Shown here one piece after another: positions 43,737 to 53,120 of a DNA stretch of 64,000 bases; within the stretch, counting starts at the first letter, position 1; each line of letters opens with the position of its first letter. Source of the DNA: Hymenobacter taeanensis. GTDB lineage: Bacteria > Bacteroidota > Bacteroidia > Cytophagales > Hymenobacteraceae. The translations under genes and the position numbers were made by a program. The stretch lies in the NCBI RefSeq assembly GCF_013137895.1, contig NZ_CP053538.1, forward strand, positions 2,387,001-2,451,000. Direction: 5' to 3'. The notes under the pieces were generated by a model. That model saw only the letters and a list, made by a program, of their open reading frames with translations, was not told the origin of the DNA and ran no database searches.

Positions 43737-43937
43737 CTAAGCCAGACAGAGTTGGGACGTTGTTTGAGAATATGTTTTAACGTGGTTGGGGGTAAGGTAA
43801 CTAAGCGCAGTATGCTGTCGCTCGGCACAGTAATGAGCAATGTGGTAGCTGATTTCAAGCTCGGCTTTGAAAAAGCTGTAAAACAATTCGATGTGTGCAT
43901 TAGCATGGCAGTTGCCCCGCTGGGTGGGCATATACAC
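43737..43937 (-). pseudogene. IS3-family transposase remnant (C-terminal end)
   Basis: The frame reads RGNCHANAHIELFYSFFKAE, then ISYHIAHYCAERQHTALSYL and TPNHV. This is the end of an IS3/IS150-type integrase core (R-G-x-x-x-D-N-A-x-x-E-x-F-F, ... Y-N-x-x-R-x-H-S-A-L-x-Y-x-x-P). The last DDE Glu region is present but the conserved Asp-Asn is changed to Ala-Asn. About ten residues between FFKAE and LEIS appear to be missing, and all upstream parts are gone. It abuts the ureD stop. This is direct evidence of past transposition here. Confidence 0.75.
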
Positions 43938-44804
43938 TTAATACTTGCGCTGGCCCGGATGATGGGCGAGAAGCTCGGTTTCTGCCAGGGCCTGGCCTAG
44001 CCGCTCATAAACGGGTTGCAGGGCCTGGCGGCTGGTACCCAGCGCCCGCAGTACTAACACACCAGGCTTTGCTGGCGCCACTGCCACCACAAACTCCTGC
44101 TCCGACAAATCTTCGGGCAAAGCTTCCCGGCTGATGGTCTGTAGCTCCGCCAGCGTGCTGGCCAGTTGCCGAAAACGGTCGTCGGTGGGGTGGCCTACCA
44201 GGTACACGGAAAGGGCGGTTTGGTAGCGGTCGAAGTTGGCGGGAGAGGTGGCAATGTGCTCTGCGGGCTGAAAGTTAAACCGGTCAAGTACGGTGAGGCG
44301 GCCCCCAACCGTAACGCGCAGCTCCGACTCAAACGACGTGAAAGCAAACTGCTCTCCGTTGTCTATGCGGCCCGAGTGAAACCAGTCGGCGAGCAGCAGC
44401 ACCGCATCGGGGGCTAGGTGCCAATGCTGGCGCTGGCGGTACCGGCTGTGGGCCTGCAGCACTACGGGGTCGGGCAGAACGGCCACCAGCGCATTGCTCT
44501 CTAAGAAGCCGTTGATGGTTTGCTCAGCTACCTGGCCGCCTACCGAGCGGAAAATTTTTGTGTTGGCCTGAGTGCCTAAAAACAGGCGGGTGCCGGCGTG
44601 GGCCGTGAGCTGGAGCTGAATAACGTCGCCGGCTACCATGCCGCCGCCGTAGCTGGAAAGCACCACGTGGCAGCTCCCGGCCGGGGCGCGTGGGTTCAGA
44701 ACCTTCAGCGGCTGCACGTTGCGGCACGTCGTCAGCACCGACTGGCCCCGCACCTGAGATACAGCAATTTCACTCCAAGTGGGGGGCGCAGGTACAAACG
44801 GCAT
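43938..44804 (-). CDS. ureD: Urease accessory protein UreD
   Basis: A scaffold protein for nickel insertion into urease (called UreH in Helicobacter). It has 288 residues, the normal length. Conserved marks are LSSYGGGMVAGDVIQLQLTA, split as SSYGGGMVAGD and LQLTAHAGTRL, followed by the TQANTKIFR block and the mid-protein DWFHSGR. I chose the ATG at 44804 (MPFVPAPPTW). It is on the opposite strand, about 6 kb from ureG, and its 3' end touches an IS3 remnant, which suggests it was moved away from the rest of the urease genes. Confidence 0.92.
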   Translation of the reverse strand: MPFVPAPPTWSEIAVSQVRGQSVLTTCRNVQPLKVLNPRAPAGSCHVVLSSYGGGMVAGDVIQLQLTAHAGTRLFLGTQANTKIFRSVGGQVAEQTINGFLESNALVAVLPDPVVLQAHSRYRQRQHWHLAPDAVLLLADWFHSGRIDNGEQFAFTSFESELRVTVGGRLTVLDRFNFQPAEHIATSPANFDRYQTALSVYLVGHPTDDRFRQLASTLAELQTISREALPEDLSEQEFVVAVAPAKPGVLVLRALGTSRQALQPVYERLGQALAETELLAHHPGQRKY

Positions 44805-45043
44805 AAACCAAAGGGCATGTAGCAACAAAAGCGTGAGCCGGCCGGAAGTGGTCTGGCCAGGCCTGCCAGGGAAGCAGCGCAAATATGGGTCAGCAAGCGC
44901 AACTATATGGCTGTTGGGAGTTTGGCTGTGTAAATTTCTTTGTGTCAATCTCTCTTATCTGGTAGTATCTTTAGAAAGTCAAGCATTCTAAAGCGCAACC
45001 AGCGGGTGCTAGGCCAGTCTTTTGCTCTCATTTCTTTCCGTTG

Positions 45044-47086
45044 ATGAAAAACCTCCTACCCTTACTGGGGCTGCTGCTACCCCTCGGCGCGGCCGCACAA
45101 ACTACCAACCCACACCCCCTCACGGCCCGCGACTTACAGCAGCTCCGTGACGTGCGCGATGCCCATTTCTCGCCCGATGGCCAATGGGTAACCTACGTGG
45201 TGAGCCAAGCCGATACCGCCGCCGACAAAGGCAACGCCGACGTATGGATGGCCCGCTACGACGGCTCCCGCAACTTGCGCGTAACCACTAGCCCCGATAA
45301 TGAAACGGCCCCGCGCTTCTCACCCGATGGCCTGTACCTGAGCTTCCTGTCAAGCCGCGGAGAAGGGGAGGAGGGCCACGCCCAGCTCTGGCTGCTGAAC
45401 CGCAATGGCGGCGAGGCCGAGAAAGTAACCAAGCTGAAAGGTAGCGTATCTGACTACGTGTGGGCGCCCGATGGTAAGCGCCTGGCCCTCATCATCCGCG
45501 ACGCCGACCCCGATTCTCTCACGGCCGTGCAAAAGGCCAAGAAGAAAACGCCACCGGTGATTGTAGTAGACCGGTTTCAGTTTAAGCAAGACGTAGATGG
45601 CTACCTCAACAAGCAGCGCCAGCACCTGTACGTGTTTGATGTAGCAGCGCGTAAGCTGTCAAAGCTTACCTCAGGCATTTATGACGAATACTCGCCCTCT
45701 TGGAGCCCCGACGGCAAGCAGCTGGTGTTTGTGAGCAAGCGCGGCGACGACCCCGACCGCCACGATAACTTTGACCTCTACGCCATGGAGGCTACCCCCG
45801 GCGCCCAGCCGCGCCAGCTCACCACCACCGACGTGGCCGACAGCGCCCCCAGCAACTGGAGCGGCCGCCCCGTGTGGAGCCCCGATGGCAAGCAGATTGC
45901 CTTTGTGGAAGGGGGCCCCAAAGACCAACTCGTGTATGGCCTGCACCAGTTGGCCGTAATTCCGGCTACTGGCGGCACGCCTAAGCTGCTCACCAGTGGC
46001 CTAGACCGCAACACCCTGAAGCCGCAGTGGTCGAAGGATGGCAAGAGCCTGTACTTCCTGCTCGAAGACGACCGTGCTCAGGTGCTGGCTCGCGTGCCTG
46101 CTTCGGGGGGCAAAGTAGAGCGGGTGCTGGATGGGAAGCGCGAAATCACGGAGTTTGAACTGGGCCCCAAAGGGCAGGTGGTAGTAGTAAACAGTGAGCC
46201 GCTGCTGCCCGATGAGGTGTTTGCCTTCGAGAAGAAAGATCTGCGGCCGCTTTCCAAGCAGAATGATGCCTGGCTGAAAACTGTGCAGCTGGGAGCTGTA
46301 GAGCCTATTCAGGGCAAGAGCAAGGATGGCACCCTCGTGAGTGGTTTCCTGGTGAAGCCCGTGGGCTACCAGGCGGGCCAGAAGTACCCCACGGTGCTTC
46401 GCATTCACGGCGGACCGGTGTCGCAGTTTGCGTACAGCTTCTCGCCGGAGTGGCAGGTGCTGGCGGCGCACGGCTACGCGGTGGTGGCCAGTAACCCCCG
46501 CGGCAGCTCCGGCCGGGGCCTGGAATTCAGCCGCGCTATTTACGCCGACTGGGGCAACAAAGACTCGGAAGATGCCCTATCAGTGGTAGACTACGCCGTA
46601 CAGCAAGGTATTGCTGACCCTGCCCGCCTGGGTGTGGGGGGCTGGAGCTACGGTGGCATCCTCACGGACCATCTTATTGCCCGCGACAAGCGCTTCAAGG
46701 CGGCCACCAGCGGCGCTGGTATTGCCAACGTGCTGGCCGGCTACGGCACCGACCAGTACATCCGCGACTACGAAACGGAGCTGGGCACGCCCTGGGAACA
46801 CACCGATGTGTGGATGCGCATTTCGTACCCCTTCTTCCATGCCGGCCAAATCAGCACGCCCACGCTGTTTTTGTGCGGTGAAAAGGACTTCAACGTGCCC
46901 CTGCTGAACACTGAGCAGATGTACCAGGCCCTGCAGAGCCTGAAAGTGCCCACCCAGCTTGTTATCTACCCTGGCCAGTTCCACGGTATCAATAAGCCCA
47001 GTTACGTGAAAGACCGCTACGACCGGTACCTGGCTTGGTACGACAAGTACCTGAAGTCTGGCACTACTACTGCCGGCGGGCAGTAA
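45044..47086 (+). CDS. Exported S9-family prolyl oligopeptidase-like peptidase
   Basis: A 680-residue exported serine peptidase. A signal peptide (MKNLLPLLGLLLPLGAAAQ) precedes a WD40-like beta-propeller (about 30-390) with repeated FSPDG, WAPDG, WSPDGKQ strands. An alpha/beta-hydrolase domain follows (about 410-680). The catalytic Ser is in GWSYGG, Asp in CGEKDFNVPL and His in YPGQFHGI. It is like dipeptidyl or acylaminoacyl peptidases, and probably cuts peptides in the periplasm. TTG at 45041 precedes the ATG at 45044. It has its own terminator. Confidence 0.93.
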   Translation: MKNLLPLLGLLLPLGAAAQTTNPHPLTARDLQQLRDVRDAHFSPDGQWVTYVVSQADTAADKGNADVWMARYDGSRNLRVTTSPDNETAPRFSPDGLYLSFLSSRGEGEEGHAQLWLLNRNGGEAEKVTKLKGSVSDYVWAPDGKRLALIIRDADPDSLTAVQKAKKKTPPVIVVDRFQFKQDVDGYLNKQRQHLYVFDVAARKLSKLTSGIYDEYSPSWSPDGKQLVFVSKRGDDPDRHDNFDLYAMEATPGAQPRQLTTTDVADSAPSNWSGRPVWSPDGKQIAFVEGGPKDQLVYGLHQLAVIPATGGTPKLLTSGLDRNTLKPQWSKDGKSLYFLLEDDRAQVLARVPASGGKVERVLDGKREITEFELGPKGQVVVVNSEPLLPDEVFAFEKKDLRPLSKQNDAWLKTVQLGAVEPIQGKSKDGTLVSGFLVKPVGYQAGQKYPTVLRIHGGPVSQFAYSFSPEWQVLAAHGYAVVASNPRGSSGRGLEFSRAIYADWGNKDSEDALSVVDYAVQQGIADPARLGVGGWSYGGILTDHLIARDKRFKAATSGAGIANVLAGYGTDQYIRDYETELGTPWEHTDVWMRISYPFFHAGQISTPTLFLCGEKDFNVPLLNTEQMYQALQSLKVPTQLVIYPGQFHGINKPSYVKDRYDRYLAWYDKYLKSGTTTAGGQ

Positions 47087-47164
47087 ACCAAAGCAGTCTA
47101 ACCTAAGAGCAATGGCTCAGCCTGCTTTCATAAGCGGATGCTAGATGAAGCATAGTATTTATAT

Positions 47165-47200
47165 AAAAAGCCCCATTGCAGATATGCAACGGGGCTTTTT
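47165..47200. terminator. Terminator after the S9 peptidase gene
   Basis: An A-run, the stem AGCCCCATTGCA with TGCAACGGGGCT (one mismatch) and a T-run. It lies between two convergent genes. Confidence 0.85.
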
Positions 47201-47210
47201 GTTTCCGCAG

Positions 47211-47226
47211 AGTGGCCTAGGCCACT
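47211..47226. repeat. 16-bp perfect palindrome AGTGGCCTAGGCCACT
   Basis: Two overlapping GGCCTAG motifs form a perfect 16-bp palindrome between the S9 terminator and the next stop codon. Confidence 0.75.
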
Positions 47227-47227
47227 A

Positions 47228-47596
47228 TTACATTGGGGGGGCAATAGCTAATTGAGGCACATCATAGGTGGTATAAATGGCCAAGCACATACGGGGCGCT
47301 GCCTCCTCTGGAATGACTTTTTGGAGGCTGAAGGTTATGGTTTGGCCAGCCTGAAAGGGAGTATTGTCTAGCGTAGAGTAGGTGCCAAATACGTTGGAGT
47401 AAGCCCTGTTATTATAAGTAACAGGCCTGCCAACAGCTGGCCCATCGAGCAGCTGAATCAGGGTGCCGTTGCAGCTCTGGCCAAGTACCAGGCCATGCGC
47501 TACGGCTACCGGAAGTTCACCGGCATCTTCCTTCTTGCAGCCACTCAGCATGCTGAGAGTAGAAAGTCCTAGCAGGGTTGAATAAAGAATACGCAT
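47228..47596 (-). CDS. Small hypothetical lipoprotein
   Basis: A 122-residue predicted lipoprotein I do not recognise. The signal MRILYSTLLGLSTLSMLSGC ends in the lipobox LSGC followed by KKED. The mature part is about 100 residues, beta-rich, with two further cysteines (SCNG and MCLA) that could pair. I chose the ATG at 47596, because the frame further upstream overlaps the end of the next gene region and carries no signal. It is 71 bases after the PH-domain gene. Confidence 0.7.
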   Translation of the reverse strand: MRILYSTLLGLSTLSMLSGCKKEDAGELPVAVAHGLVLGQSCNGTLIQLLDGPAVGRPVTYNNRAYSNVFGTYSTLDNTPFQAGQTITFSLQKVIPEEAAPRMCLAIYTTYDVPQLAIAPPM

Positions 47597-47667
47597 AGTT
47601 TGGGCGGGTAGCGGTGTAGCTGTAAGAGCCGCCGAGGTACGCTGAAGTTGCATGAAGGCCACTCACC

Positions 47668-48042
47668 CTAGACCGCAAACTGGCTTAAAGCGCGGTACAC
47701 GTCATAAATATTCTTGTCGTTGCGGAAGGTTTTGCTGATGGGCTCCGTTTGGCCCCGCACCCAGATTTTCAGTTCCGCATCCAGATCAAAATGGCCGGTG
47801 GTTTCCATCGAGAACCGCTCAATGCTCCGGTACGGCAGGCTCAGGTATTCACGTTTCTTGCCTGTTACGCCCTGCTTATCTACCAGAATCAGGCGCTTGG
47901 TAGTAAACACCAGCAGGTCGCGGATAACGGCGTAGGCGTTGCGCACTTCTTCGCCGGGCGCCAGCAGCTGGCTTAGCTCCACTTGAATTTCCTGGGCGTT
48001 AGTTTCAGAAGCGTTACCGAGGAGGGCATCGAGAATTCCCAT
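47668..48042 (-). CDS. Bacterial PH-domain protein (DUF1696-like)
   Basis: A small cytoplasmic protein of 124 residues made of one bacterial pleckstrin-homology fold. The family pattern is seen in LLAPGEEVRNAYAVIRDLLVFTTKRLILVDKQG (as LLAPGEEV, RDLLVFTTKRLILVDKQG) and KREYLSLPYRSIERFSMET. The closing helix (NDKNIYDVYRALSQ) is normal. Homologues are common and have no known activity. It lies between the M1 peptidase terminator and the lipoprotein gene. Confidence 0.85.
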   Translation of the reverse strand: MGILDALLGNASETNAQEIQVELSQLLAPGEEVRNAYAVIRDLLVFTTKRLILVDKQGVTGKKREYLSLPYRSIERFSMETTGHFDLDAELKIWVRGQTEPISKTFRNDKNIYDVYRALSQFAV

Positions 48043-48133
48043 GAGGTGGTAGGTTTAGGTGATGATGAAAGGAGAAGGAAAGCTACGATTCATCTGGAAT
48101 TACAAGCGTGCTATTGGACGTGCTAAAATAAAA

Positions 48134-48159
48134 ACAGCCGGACCAACTGGCCCGGCTGT
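48134..48159 (-). terminator. Terminator after the M1 peptidase gene
   Basis: ACAGCCGG (48134-48141) pairs with CCGGCTGT (48152-48159), followed on the minus strand by a T-rich run. It lies 21 bases past the peptidase stop. Confidence 0.8.
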
Positions 48160-48180
48160 AAAAACTAATAAAAAGAAAGC

Positions 48181-50544
48181 TTAGTTGCCGCCACCAGCAC
48201 CCGTAGCGCCACCGCCCTGCTTGGGCTGCTGCGACGATACGTTGCGCTGCATGGGGTTTTGGGGAGCCGGCTGCTGTTGCTGCTGAAACAGCTCGAAGCG
48301 GGAAGGCGCCAGCTTGCGCGGGAATCCGTTGTTCGAGAGGTCTGTGTCAGCGGTTTGCAGGAAGGGGTCGAGGGTGAACGATGCTACGGGCTTTTCGGTG
48401 ATGAACACCTTGGTTACCTCAGCGTTGTTGCGGCGCCAGATTTCGGCCGGAATGTTCACTACTTCATTGGTGCCATCGGTGTAGGTCATCTGAATGATAA
48501 CCGGCATCACCAGGCCACCCAGGTTCTTCAGCTCAACCTGGTAGAAGTTCAGGCCCTTCTTCAGAATTTCCTGCTGCTCAGGCTTGAGCTTGGATACGTA
48601 CTGCTGGTAGCGCGCCTTATCGCTTTCTGACACCGCCAGCGGGTCGTAAGCGTTGTAGAAGTCCTTCAGCTCAGGCTTTTCGTCTACCAGCGTCTTGTTG
48701 ATGTCCTGCAGGTTGCGCTGCTGGGAGAGGCTCTTGGGAGCGGCATTCATCTCCTCACGACGGGCCGCATTCTCAATGTCGGGGTTCTTAGAGTCAACTT
48801 TATACCACTGCACGTTCTCAATGCTGAGGTCAGTATGCTCGGTGCTGTAAAACCAGCCGCGCCAGAACCAGTCAAGGTCAACGCCGGAAGCGTCTTCCAT
48901 GGTGCGGAAGAAGTCGGCGGGCTTGGGGTGCTTGTAGGCCCAGCGCTGGGCGTAGGTTTTAAAAGCGTAGTCGAAGAGCTGGCGGCCCATTACGGTTTCG
49001 CGCAGGATGTTCAGGGCCGTGGCAGGCTTGCCGTAGGCGTTGTTACCCAGCTGCAGCACCGACTCTGAGTTGGTCATGATGGGGTTCTGCAGGTTCGGGT
49101 TCATGGCCATGTACGGCACAATCTGAGCCGGCTCGCCGCGGCGCGAAGGGTAGCCTCTTTCCCACTCCTGCTCCGTGAGGTACTGCATAAAGGTGTTCAG
49201 GCCTTCGTCCATCCACGTCCACTGGCGCTCATCGGAGTTCACAATCATCGGGAAGAAGTTGTGGCCTACCTCATGGATAACCACTGAAATCAAACCGTAC
49301 TTCGTGGCCGAAGAGTAGGTGCCATCTGCCTCAGGACGGTAGCCGTTGAAGCAAAGCATGGGGTACTCCATGCCGCCAATGGGGCCGTGCACGGAAATAG
49401 CCACCGGGTACTCGTACGGGATGGTGAACTTTGAGTACGTTTTGAGGGTGTGAGCCACCGCCTGCGTAGAGTACTGCCCCCAGAGCGGGTTAGCCTCCTT
49501 GGGGTAGTATGACATGGCCACCACGGGCTTGCCTTCTACCTTCAGACCCATGGCATCCCAAATAAATTTACGCGAAGAAGCCCAGGCGAAGTCACGCACG
49601 TTCTTGGCCGAGTACACCCAGGTCTTGGTATCCTTGGCGCGGCCTTGCTCAGCCTTGGTAGCTTCGTCCTGCGTCACGATAACCACCGGCTTGGAAGAGG
49701 CCTTGGCCTGATCGAAACGCTTGCGCTGGGTGGCGCTGAGCACCTGATCGGGGTTCTGCAGGGTGCCGGTGGCGCCCACCACGTGGTCGGCGGGGGCAGT
49801 AATAGCTACGCGGTAGTCGCCGAAAGGTAGCGTAAACTCACCCGTGCCCAGGAACTGCTTGTGCTGCCAGCCGTTCACGTCGTCGTAAACGGCCATGCGG
49901 GGGTAGAACTGCGCAATTTCGTAGAGGTAGTTCTTGTCCTGCTCGAAGTACTCATAGCCCGAGCGGCCACCCGTTTTCTTCTGATCGTTTACGGTGTAGT
50001 GCCACTTCACCGTGAACGTCACCGACTGCTTGGGAGCCAGTGCCTGGGGCAGGTCCACGCGCATCATGGTGTAGTTAACGGTGTAAGGCAGCTGCTTGCC
50101 GGCACCCTTCATCCGGATGTCGTCAATCTTGAACGAGCCGTCGAAGCCCGTACGCTGCAGGTATTCCAGCGTCTGAAACGACATTTTCTCCCGCAGCTCA
50201 GCCGTTTGGGTGGCCTCCGTCATGGAGTTAGGCGCGTAGATGTTTGCATCAAGCTGCAGCCACAGATAGCTGAGCTTATCGGGCGAGAGGTTAGTGTAAG
50301 TGATATCCTCGGTGCCGCTGATGCTCTGGTTGGCATCATTGAGCGTTACCCGGATGTTGTAGTCGGCGCGCTGCTGCCAATAGTCGCGGCCCGGCGCCCC
50401 TGAGGCGGTGCGGTACGTGTTGGGCGTGGGCAGCTCCTGGCCGAGCTGGGCAAACTTATCGGTGCCGGAATTGGTGTTCTGCGCCAGCGCCGGAGCGGCT
50501 AGCAGCGCCACCAGCCCAGCGGCCAGCAGAGTAGGTTTCAACAT
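48181..50544 (-). CDS. Exported M1-family zinc metallopeptidase
   Basis: A 787-residue exported aminopeptidase-like enzyme. A signal peptide (MLKPTLLAAGLVALLAAPAL, then AQ) leads into the N-terminal beta-domain (about 50-280) and the catalytic domain. The zinc site is VVIHEVGHNFFP (HExxH), with the third ligand Glu in WMDEGLNTF. The aminopeptidase GxMEN loop is replaced by GGMEYP, as in many exported Bacteroidota M1 proteins. The C-terminal tail is Gln/Pro/Gly-rich. I chose the ATG at 50544. A TATCTTCG box lies 38 bases upstream. Confidence 0.92.
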   Translation of the reverse strand: MLKPTLLAAGLVALLAAPALAQNTNSGTDKFAQLGQELPTPNTYRTASGAPGRDYWQQRADYNIRVTLNDANQSISGTEDITYTNLSPDKLSYLWLQLDANIYAPNSMTEATQTAELREKMSFQTLEYLQRTGFDGSFKIDDIRMKGAGKQLPYTVNYTMMRVDLPQALAPKQSVTFTVKWHYTVNDQKKTGGRSGYEYFEQDKNYLYEIAQFYPRMAVYDDVNGWQHKQFLGTGEFTLPFGDYRVAITAPADHVVGATGTLQNPDQVLSATQRKRFDQAKASSKPVVIVTQDEATKAEQGRAKDTKTWVYSAKNVRDFAWASSRKFIWDAMGLKVEGKPVVAMSYYPKEANPLWGQYSTQAVAHTLKTYSKFTIPYEYPVAISVHGPIGGMEYPMLCFNGYRPEADGTYSSATKYGLISVVIHEVGHNFFPMIVNSDERQWTWMDEGLNTFMQYLTEQEWERGYPSRRGEPAQIVPYMAMNPNLQNPIMTNSESVLQLGNNAYGKPATALNILRETVMGRQLFDYAFKTYAQRWAYKHPKPADFFRTMEDASGVDLDWFWRGWFYSTEHTDLSIENVQWYKVDSKNPDIENAARREEMNAAPKSLSQQRNLQDINKTLVDEKPELKDFYNAYDPLAVSESDKARYQQYVSKLKPEQQEILKKGLNFYQVELKNLGGLVMPVIIQMTYTDGTNEVVNIPAEIWRRNNAEVTKVFITEKPVASFTLDPFLQTADTDLSNNGFPRKLAPSRFELFQQQQQPAPQNPMQRNVSSQQPKQGGGATGAGGGN

Positions 50545-50581
50545 AATATGAAAAGGGGAGTGAAAGACGCCGAAAAAGAAG

Positions 50582-50589
50582 CGAAGATA
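50582..50589 (-). promoter_or_regulatory. Possible -7 element of the M1 peptidase gene
   Basis: TATCTTCG on the minus strand is the same octamer as that before aspS, one base off the consensus. Confidence 0.3.
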
Positions 50590-50852
50590 CTGATCTGCCG
50601 ACTGATATCCTCGCGTGCCGCGAAAGACACCGCGCGGCGAAGTACGTTGCACGGATAGAAGTGAAATTGCGAAGTAGTGAGGGGCGAAGAGGTGATGGAG
50701 TAATCAACCAAAGAAAGGAGAGGAGGGTGCCACCCTTCCGACGCCGGAAGGTAACAGCAAGGTGGGGCGAGATGGCAGGCCAGTGGTATGGGTAGGAGAG
50801 AATGCCTTCCTCAGCGCACAACGGGAGGGCTAGTGGCCTGGAAACCTCGTCA

Positions 50853-51464
50853 CTATATCTGGCCCAGAAGCAGCACCAGCGCAATACCAAGCGCGGCACC
50901 ACTGGTGACCAGCAGCCAGTCGCGGCGGGCGGCGTTGAAGATGCGCAGCACTATAAGGCCCAGCAGCAGGATAAGGCTGACAATAAGCAGCTGGCCCAGT
51001 TCAACCCCGATATTAAAGGCCAGCAGCTCCAGCACTGGGCGGCTTTGGTGGCCTAGTAGCTCCCGCAGGTAGCTCGAGAAACCTAGGCCATGAATAAGCC
51101 CAAAGGCTACGGCCAGCAGGTTAGGCAGCGTGAGAAGTAGGGGCCCAACGGTTTCGCGCCGGTTGGGGCTGATGCGGGTGGTAGGGTGGCCCGCCCGCAG
51201 CAGATTGGCTAGGCAGGTAAGCAGAATAGTAATGGGAATCAGAATCTCAATAAGCTTGGGTGAGTAGTTCACCACGCCCATAGTAGACAGCGCCAGCGTG
51301 AGCGAGTGGCCTACGGTAAAGCTCGTGACCAACGCCACCACGGGTTTCCAGTCGCGCAGCACGTACGGCGCGCACAGGGCCAGCAGGAATACCATATGGT
51401 CATAGGCCCCCAGGTTGAAGATATGGTAGAACCCGAGCTGCAGATACGTTTGGAATACCGACAT
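50853..51464 (-). CDS. HupE/UreJ-family membrane protein
   Basis: A 203-residue membrane protein with six or seven helices. The N-terminal part LGFYHIFNLGAYDHMVFLLAL carries the conserved His and Asp-His of the HupE/UreJ_2 group (as FYHIF and AYDHMVF), and the mid helices have SFTVGHSLTLAL and GLIHGLGFSSYL. Related proteins move nickel or cobalt in hydrogenase and urease systems. In this window it is the second possible nickel transporter but lies 6 kb beyond ureD. It is 300 bases before the M1 gene in the same direction. Confidence 0.82.
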   Translation of the reverse strand: MSVFQTYLQLGFYHIFNLGAYDHMVFLLALCAPYVLRDWKPVVALVTSFTVGHSLTLALSTMGVVNYSPKLIEILIPITILLTCLANLLRAGHPTTRISPNRRETVGPLLLTLPNLLAVAFGLIHGLGFSSYLRELLGHQSRPVLELLAFNIGVELGQLLIVSLILLLGLIVLRIFNAARRDWLLVTSGAALGIALVLLLGQI

Positions 51465-52186
51465 GCGGCAAATCTACACGACCTGCGGAATTACTGCGCT
51501 TTTGCAAAGCAACTACCGCTATTGAGCACCTACGCTACCTGAAGGCTTGCCCCAGATTTACGCAGAAATCATTCAGGTAAAGCGAGGCTTCCGGCCAGGT
51601 CCTCTGGCCTAACGCAAGCGCCGAGTTGTGCTGCCTGAACCTGAACCATGCCCAAGCCAATAGGGGCGGGAGATGTCTTGAAAACAAACTTGTTGACTAC
51701 GTCTGACATTACGCCCTGCCATAAGATTACAGTGTTGGTTCTTGGTTTGTGCTAACCATCATAAAGGACAATTTTCAGAAAATCAACGCTGCTGGCATTT
51801 TTGGCGTCATAGGCCTGATTTTTTCAGTGCTTTCCACATAAAAATGGGAGATAGATAAAGCTGACTGGGAAAAGTAGTCCTAAAAAAAGGGGTATTGCTA
51901 TTGCAACTTGCAATCTTTCTATAGTGCATACATTTAGTAGGAGTTAAGTTGTTGTGTGATGCATAAAGATATAGGGTGTTATCACGGAAGAGTGGTATAT
52001 GTTTCCTGGTCTTGAATGGCTATTTGCTTTAATAATAATACGTGTTGGCTATTTTCTTACTGAATCAATGAGCGTACTTTTGCTGAGGTAGTCAGTAGCC
52101 GGTACATCCGCAGGAGTGCTTAGAAATAACAGGTTGCTTGGCAAATTTATATTTCATAGTGAGGTTGATAAACTCGAATTCTTCCC
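51465..52186. other. A+T-rich intergenic region
   Basis: About 720 bases. From 51700 on it is clearly more A+T-rich than its neighbours, with long A and T tracts. I see no coding frame with homology, no terminator and no RNA fold I can support. Confidence 0.5.
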
Positions 52187-52996
52187 ATGCAGTACCAAAA
52201 TAGAGTTTGTTCCCGAGAACGGATATTTTCTGTGCCCCCATTGCGCTGCCAGTCTCTCTTCAGGGACTTTATTAGTCACTTTCATGTCAGGTGGCTAAGT
52301 ATATTTCTATTGGTGCTGGTAAGCGCTAGGCATCCTGGCCTAGCTCAAAAGCTACCTGCTGGTTCTAATGGCGCAGGCTCAACCGGGGCAGGAAGCTATG
52401 GGCTAGACCCTAACCTGGAGGAGCAGTATCACCAGATTGTTCGTTCTCAAGTGCAGGAAACGCAGCTCTGGAAGTTGGGCCTCAATGATGTTGACTCTGA
52501 TGTCAGACGGTTTAGCTACGGCGTGTACCTGATTTATGAGCGCAAGATCACGCCTGCTTTCGCCCTGCTGGCTGAGCTAAACCCCGGGTCTCAACCTGTA
52601 TTCCGGTATGTTAATGATCCGGCAACTATGACGCTGCAGCGCTACAATGCCCGGTATTTTAGGTTGGGCACACAGGTAGCTGGCCGCTATTATTATAATC
52701 TCAGCAAGCGCATGCAGGAGGGCAAAAGCGCCAATAATTTCTCCGCCAACTACTTCTCCGCTCAGCTCGGGACCAATACTTCCTATACTCCCTTCAACGA
52801 GAACCAGCACTACAATGCCAGCACCCCGGCCCTAAGCGCCCGGTATGGCTTGCAGCGGCGGTTAGGGCCATATGGGTTCGTAGATGCAAACTTAGGACTA
52901 AACCTGAACCAGGTAGTGAGTGCGCTTGGCAATACCAGCTACATCGATAGAGTACTGACCGGGGAGTTTCGGATAGGCCTAGCAGTTGGCAAATAG
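52187..52996 (+). CDS. Possible outer-membrane or exported protein
   Basis: A 269-residue protein I do not recognise. A hydrophobic segment at about 37-51 (LSIFLLVLVSARHPGLAQ) ends in an AQ-type cleavage site, so the true signal peptide may start later than the ATG at 52187, perhaps from a non-ATG codon. After a Gly/Ser linker and a short helix, the rest alternates polar and aromatic residues (FSYGVYLIYERK, VAGRYYYNLSKRM, ARYGLQRRLGPYGFVDANLG), as in outer-membrane beta-barrels. It is followed by two unknown exported proteins in the same direction. Confidence 0.65.
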   Translation: MQYQNRVCSRERIFSVPPLRCQSLFRDFISHFHVRWLSIFLLVLVSARHPGLAQKLPAGSNGAGSTGAGSYGLDPNLEEQYHQIVRSQVQETQLWKLGLNDVDSDVRRFSYGVYLIYERKITPAFALLAELNPGSQPVFRYVNDPATMTLQRYNARYFRLGTQVAGRYYYNLSKRMQEGKSANNFSANYFSAQLGTNTSYTPFNENQHYNASTPALSARYGLQRRLGPYGFVDANLGLNLNQVVSALGNTSYIDRVLTGEFRIGLAVGK

Positions 52997-53120
52997 TCAA
53001 GCGCTATTGTAATCAGAGAGTAAGCATATTTTAGAAAAATTCGAAGGTGAGGGAAATGGATGTAGCACGTAGGTTGCTGTCTTGCGCACCATTTTGTCTT
53101 CACCTCACTGTAGCTATACT

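Noticed and set aside
52116..52298. 60-codon frame overlapping the start of the 52187 gene
   Set aside because: It overlaps a better-supported longer gene, has no signal peptide or family and lies mostly in A+T-rich non-coding DNA.
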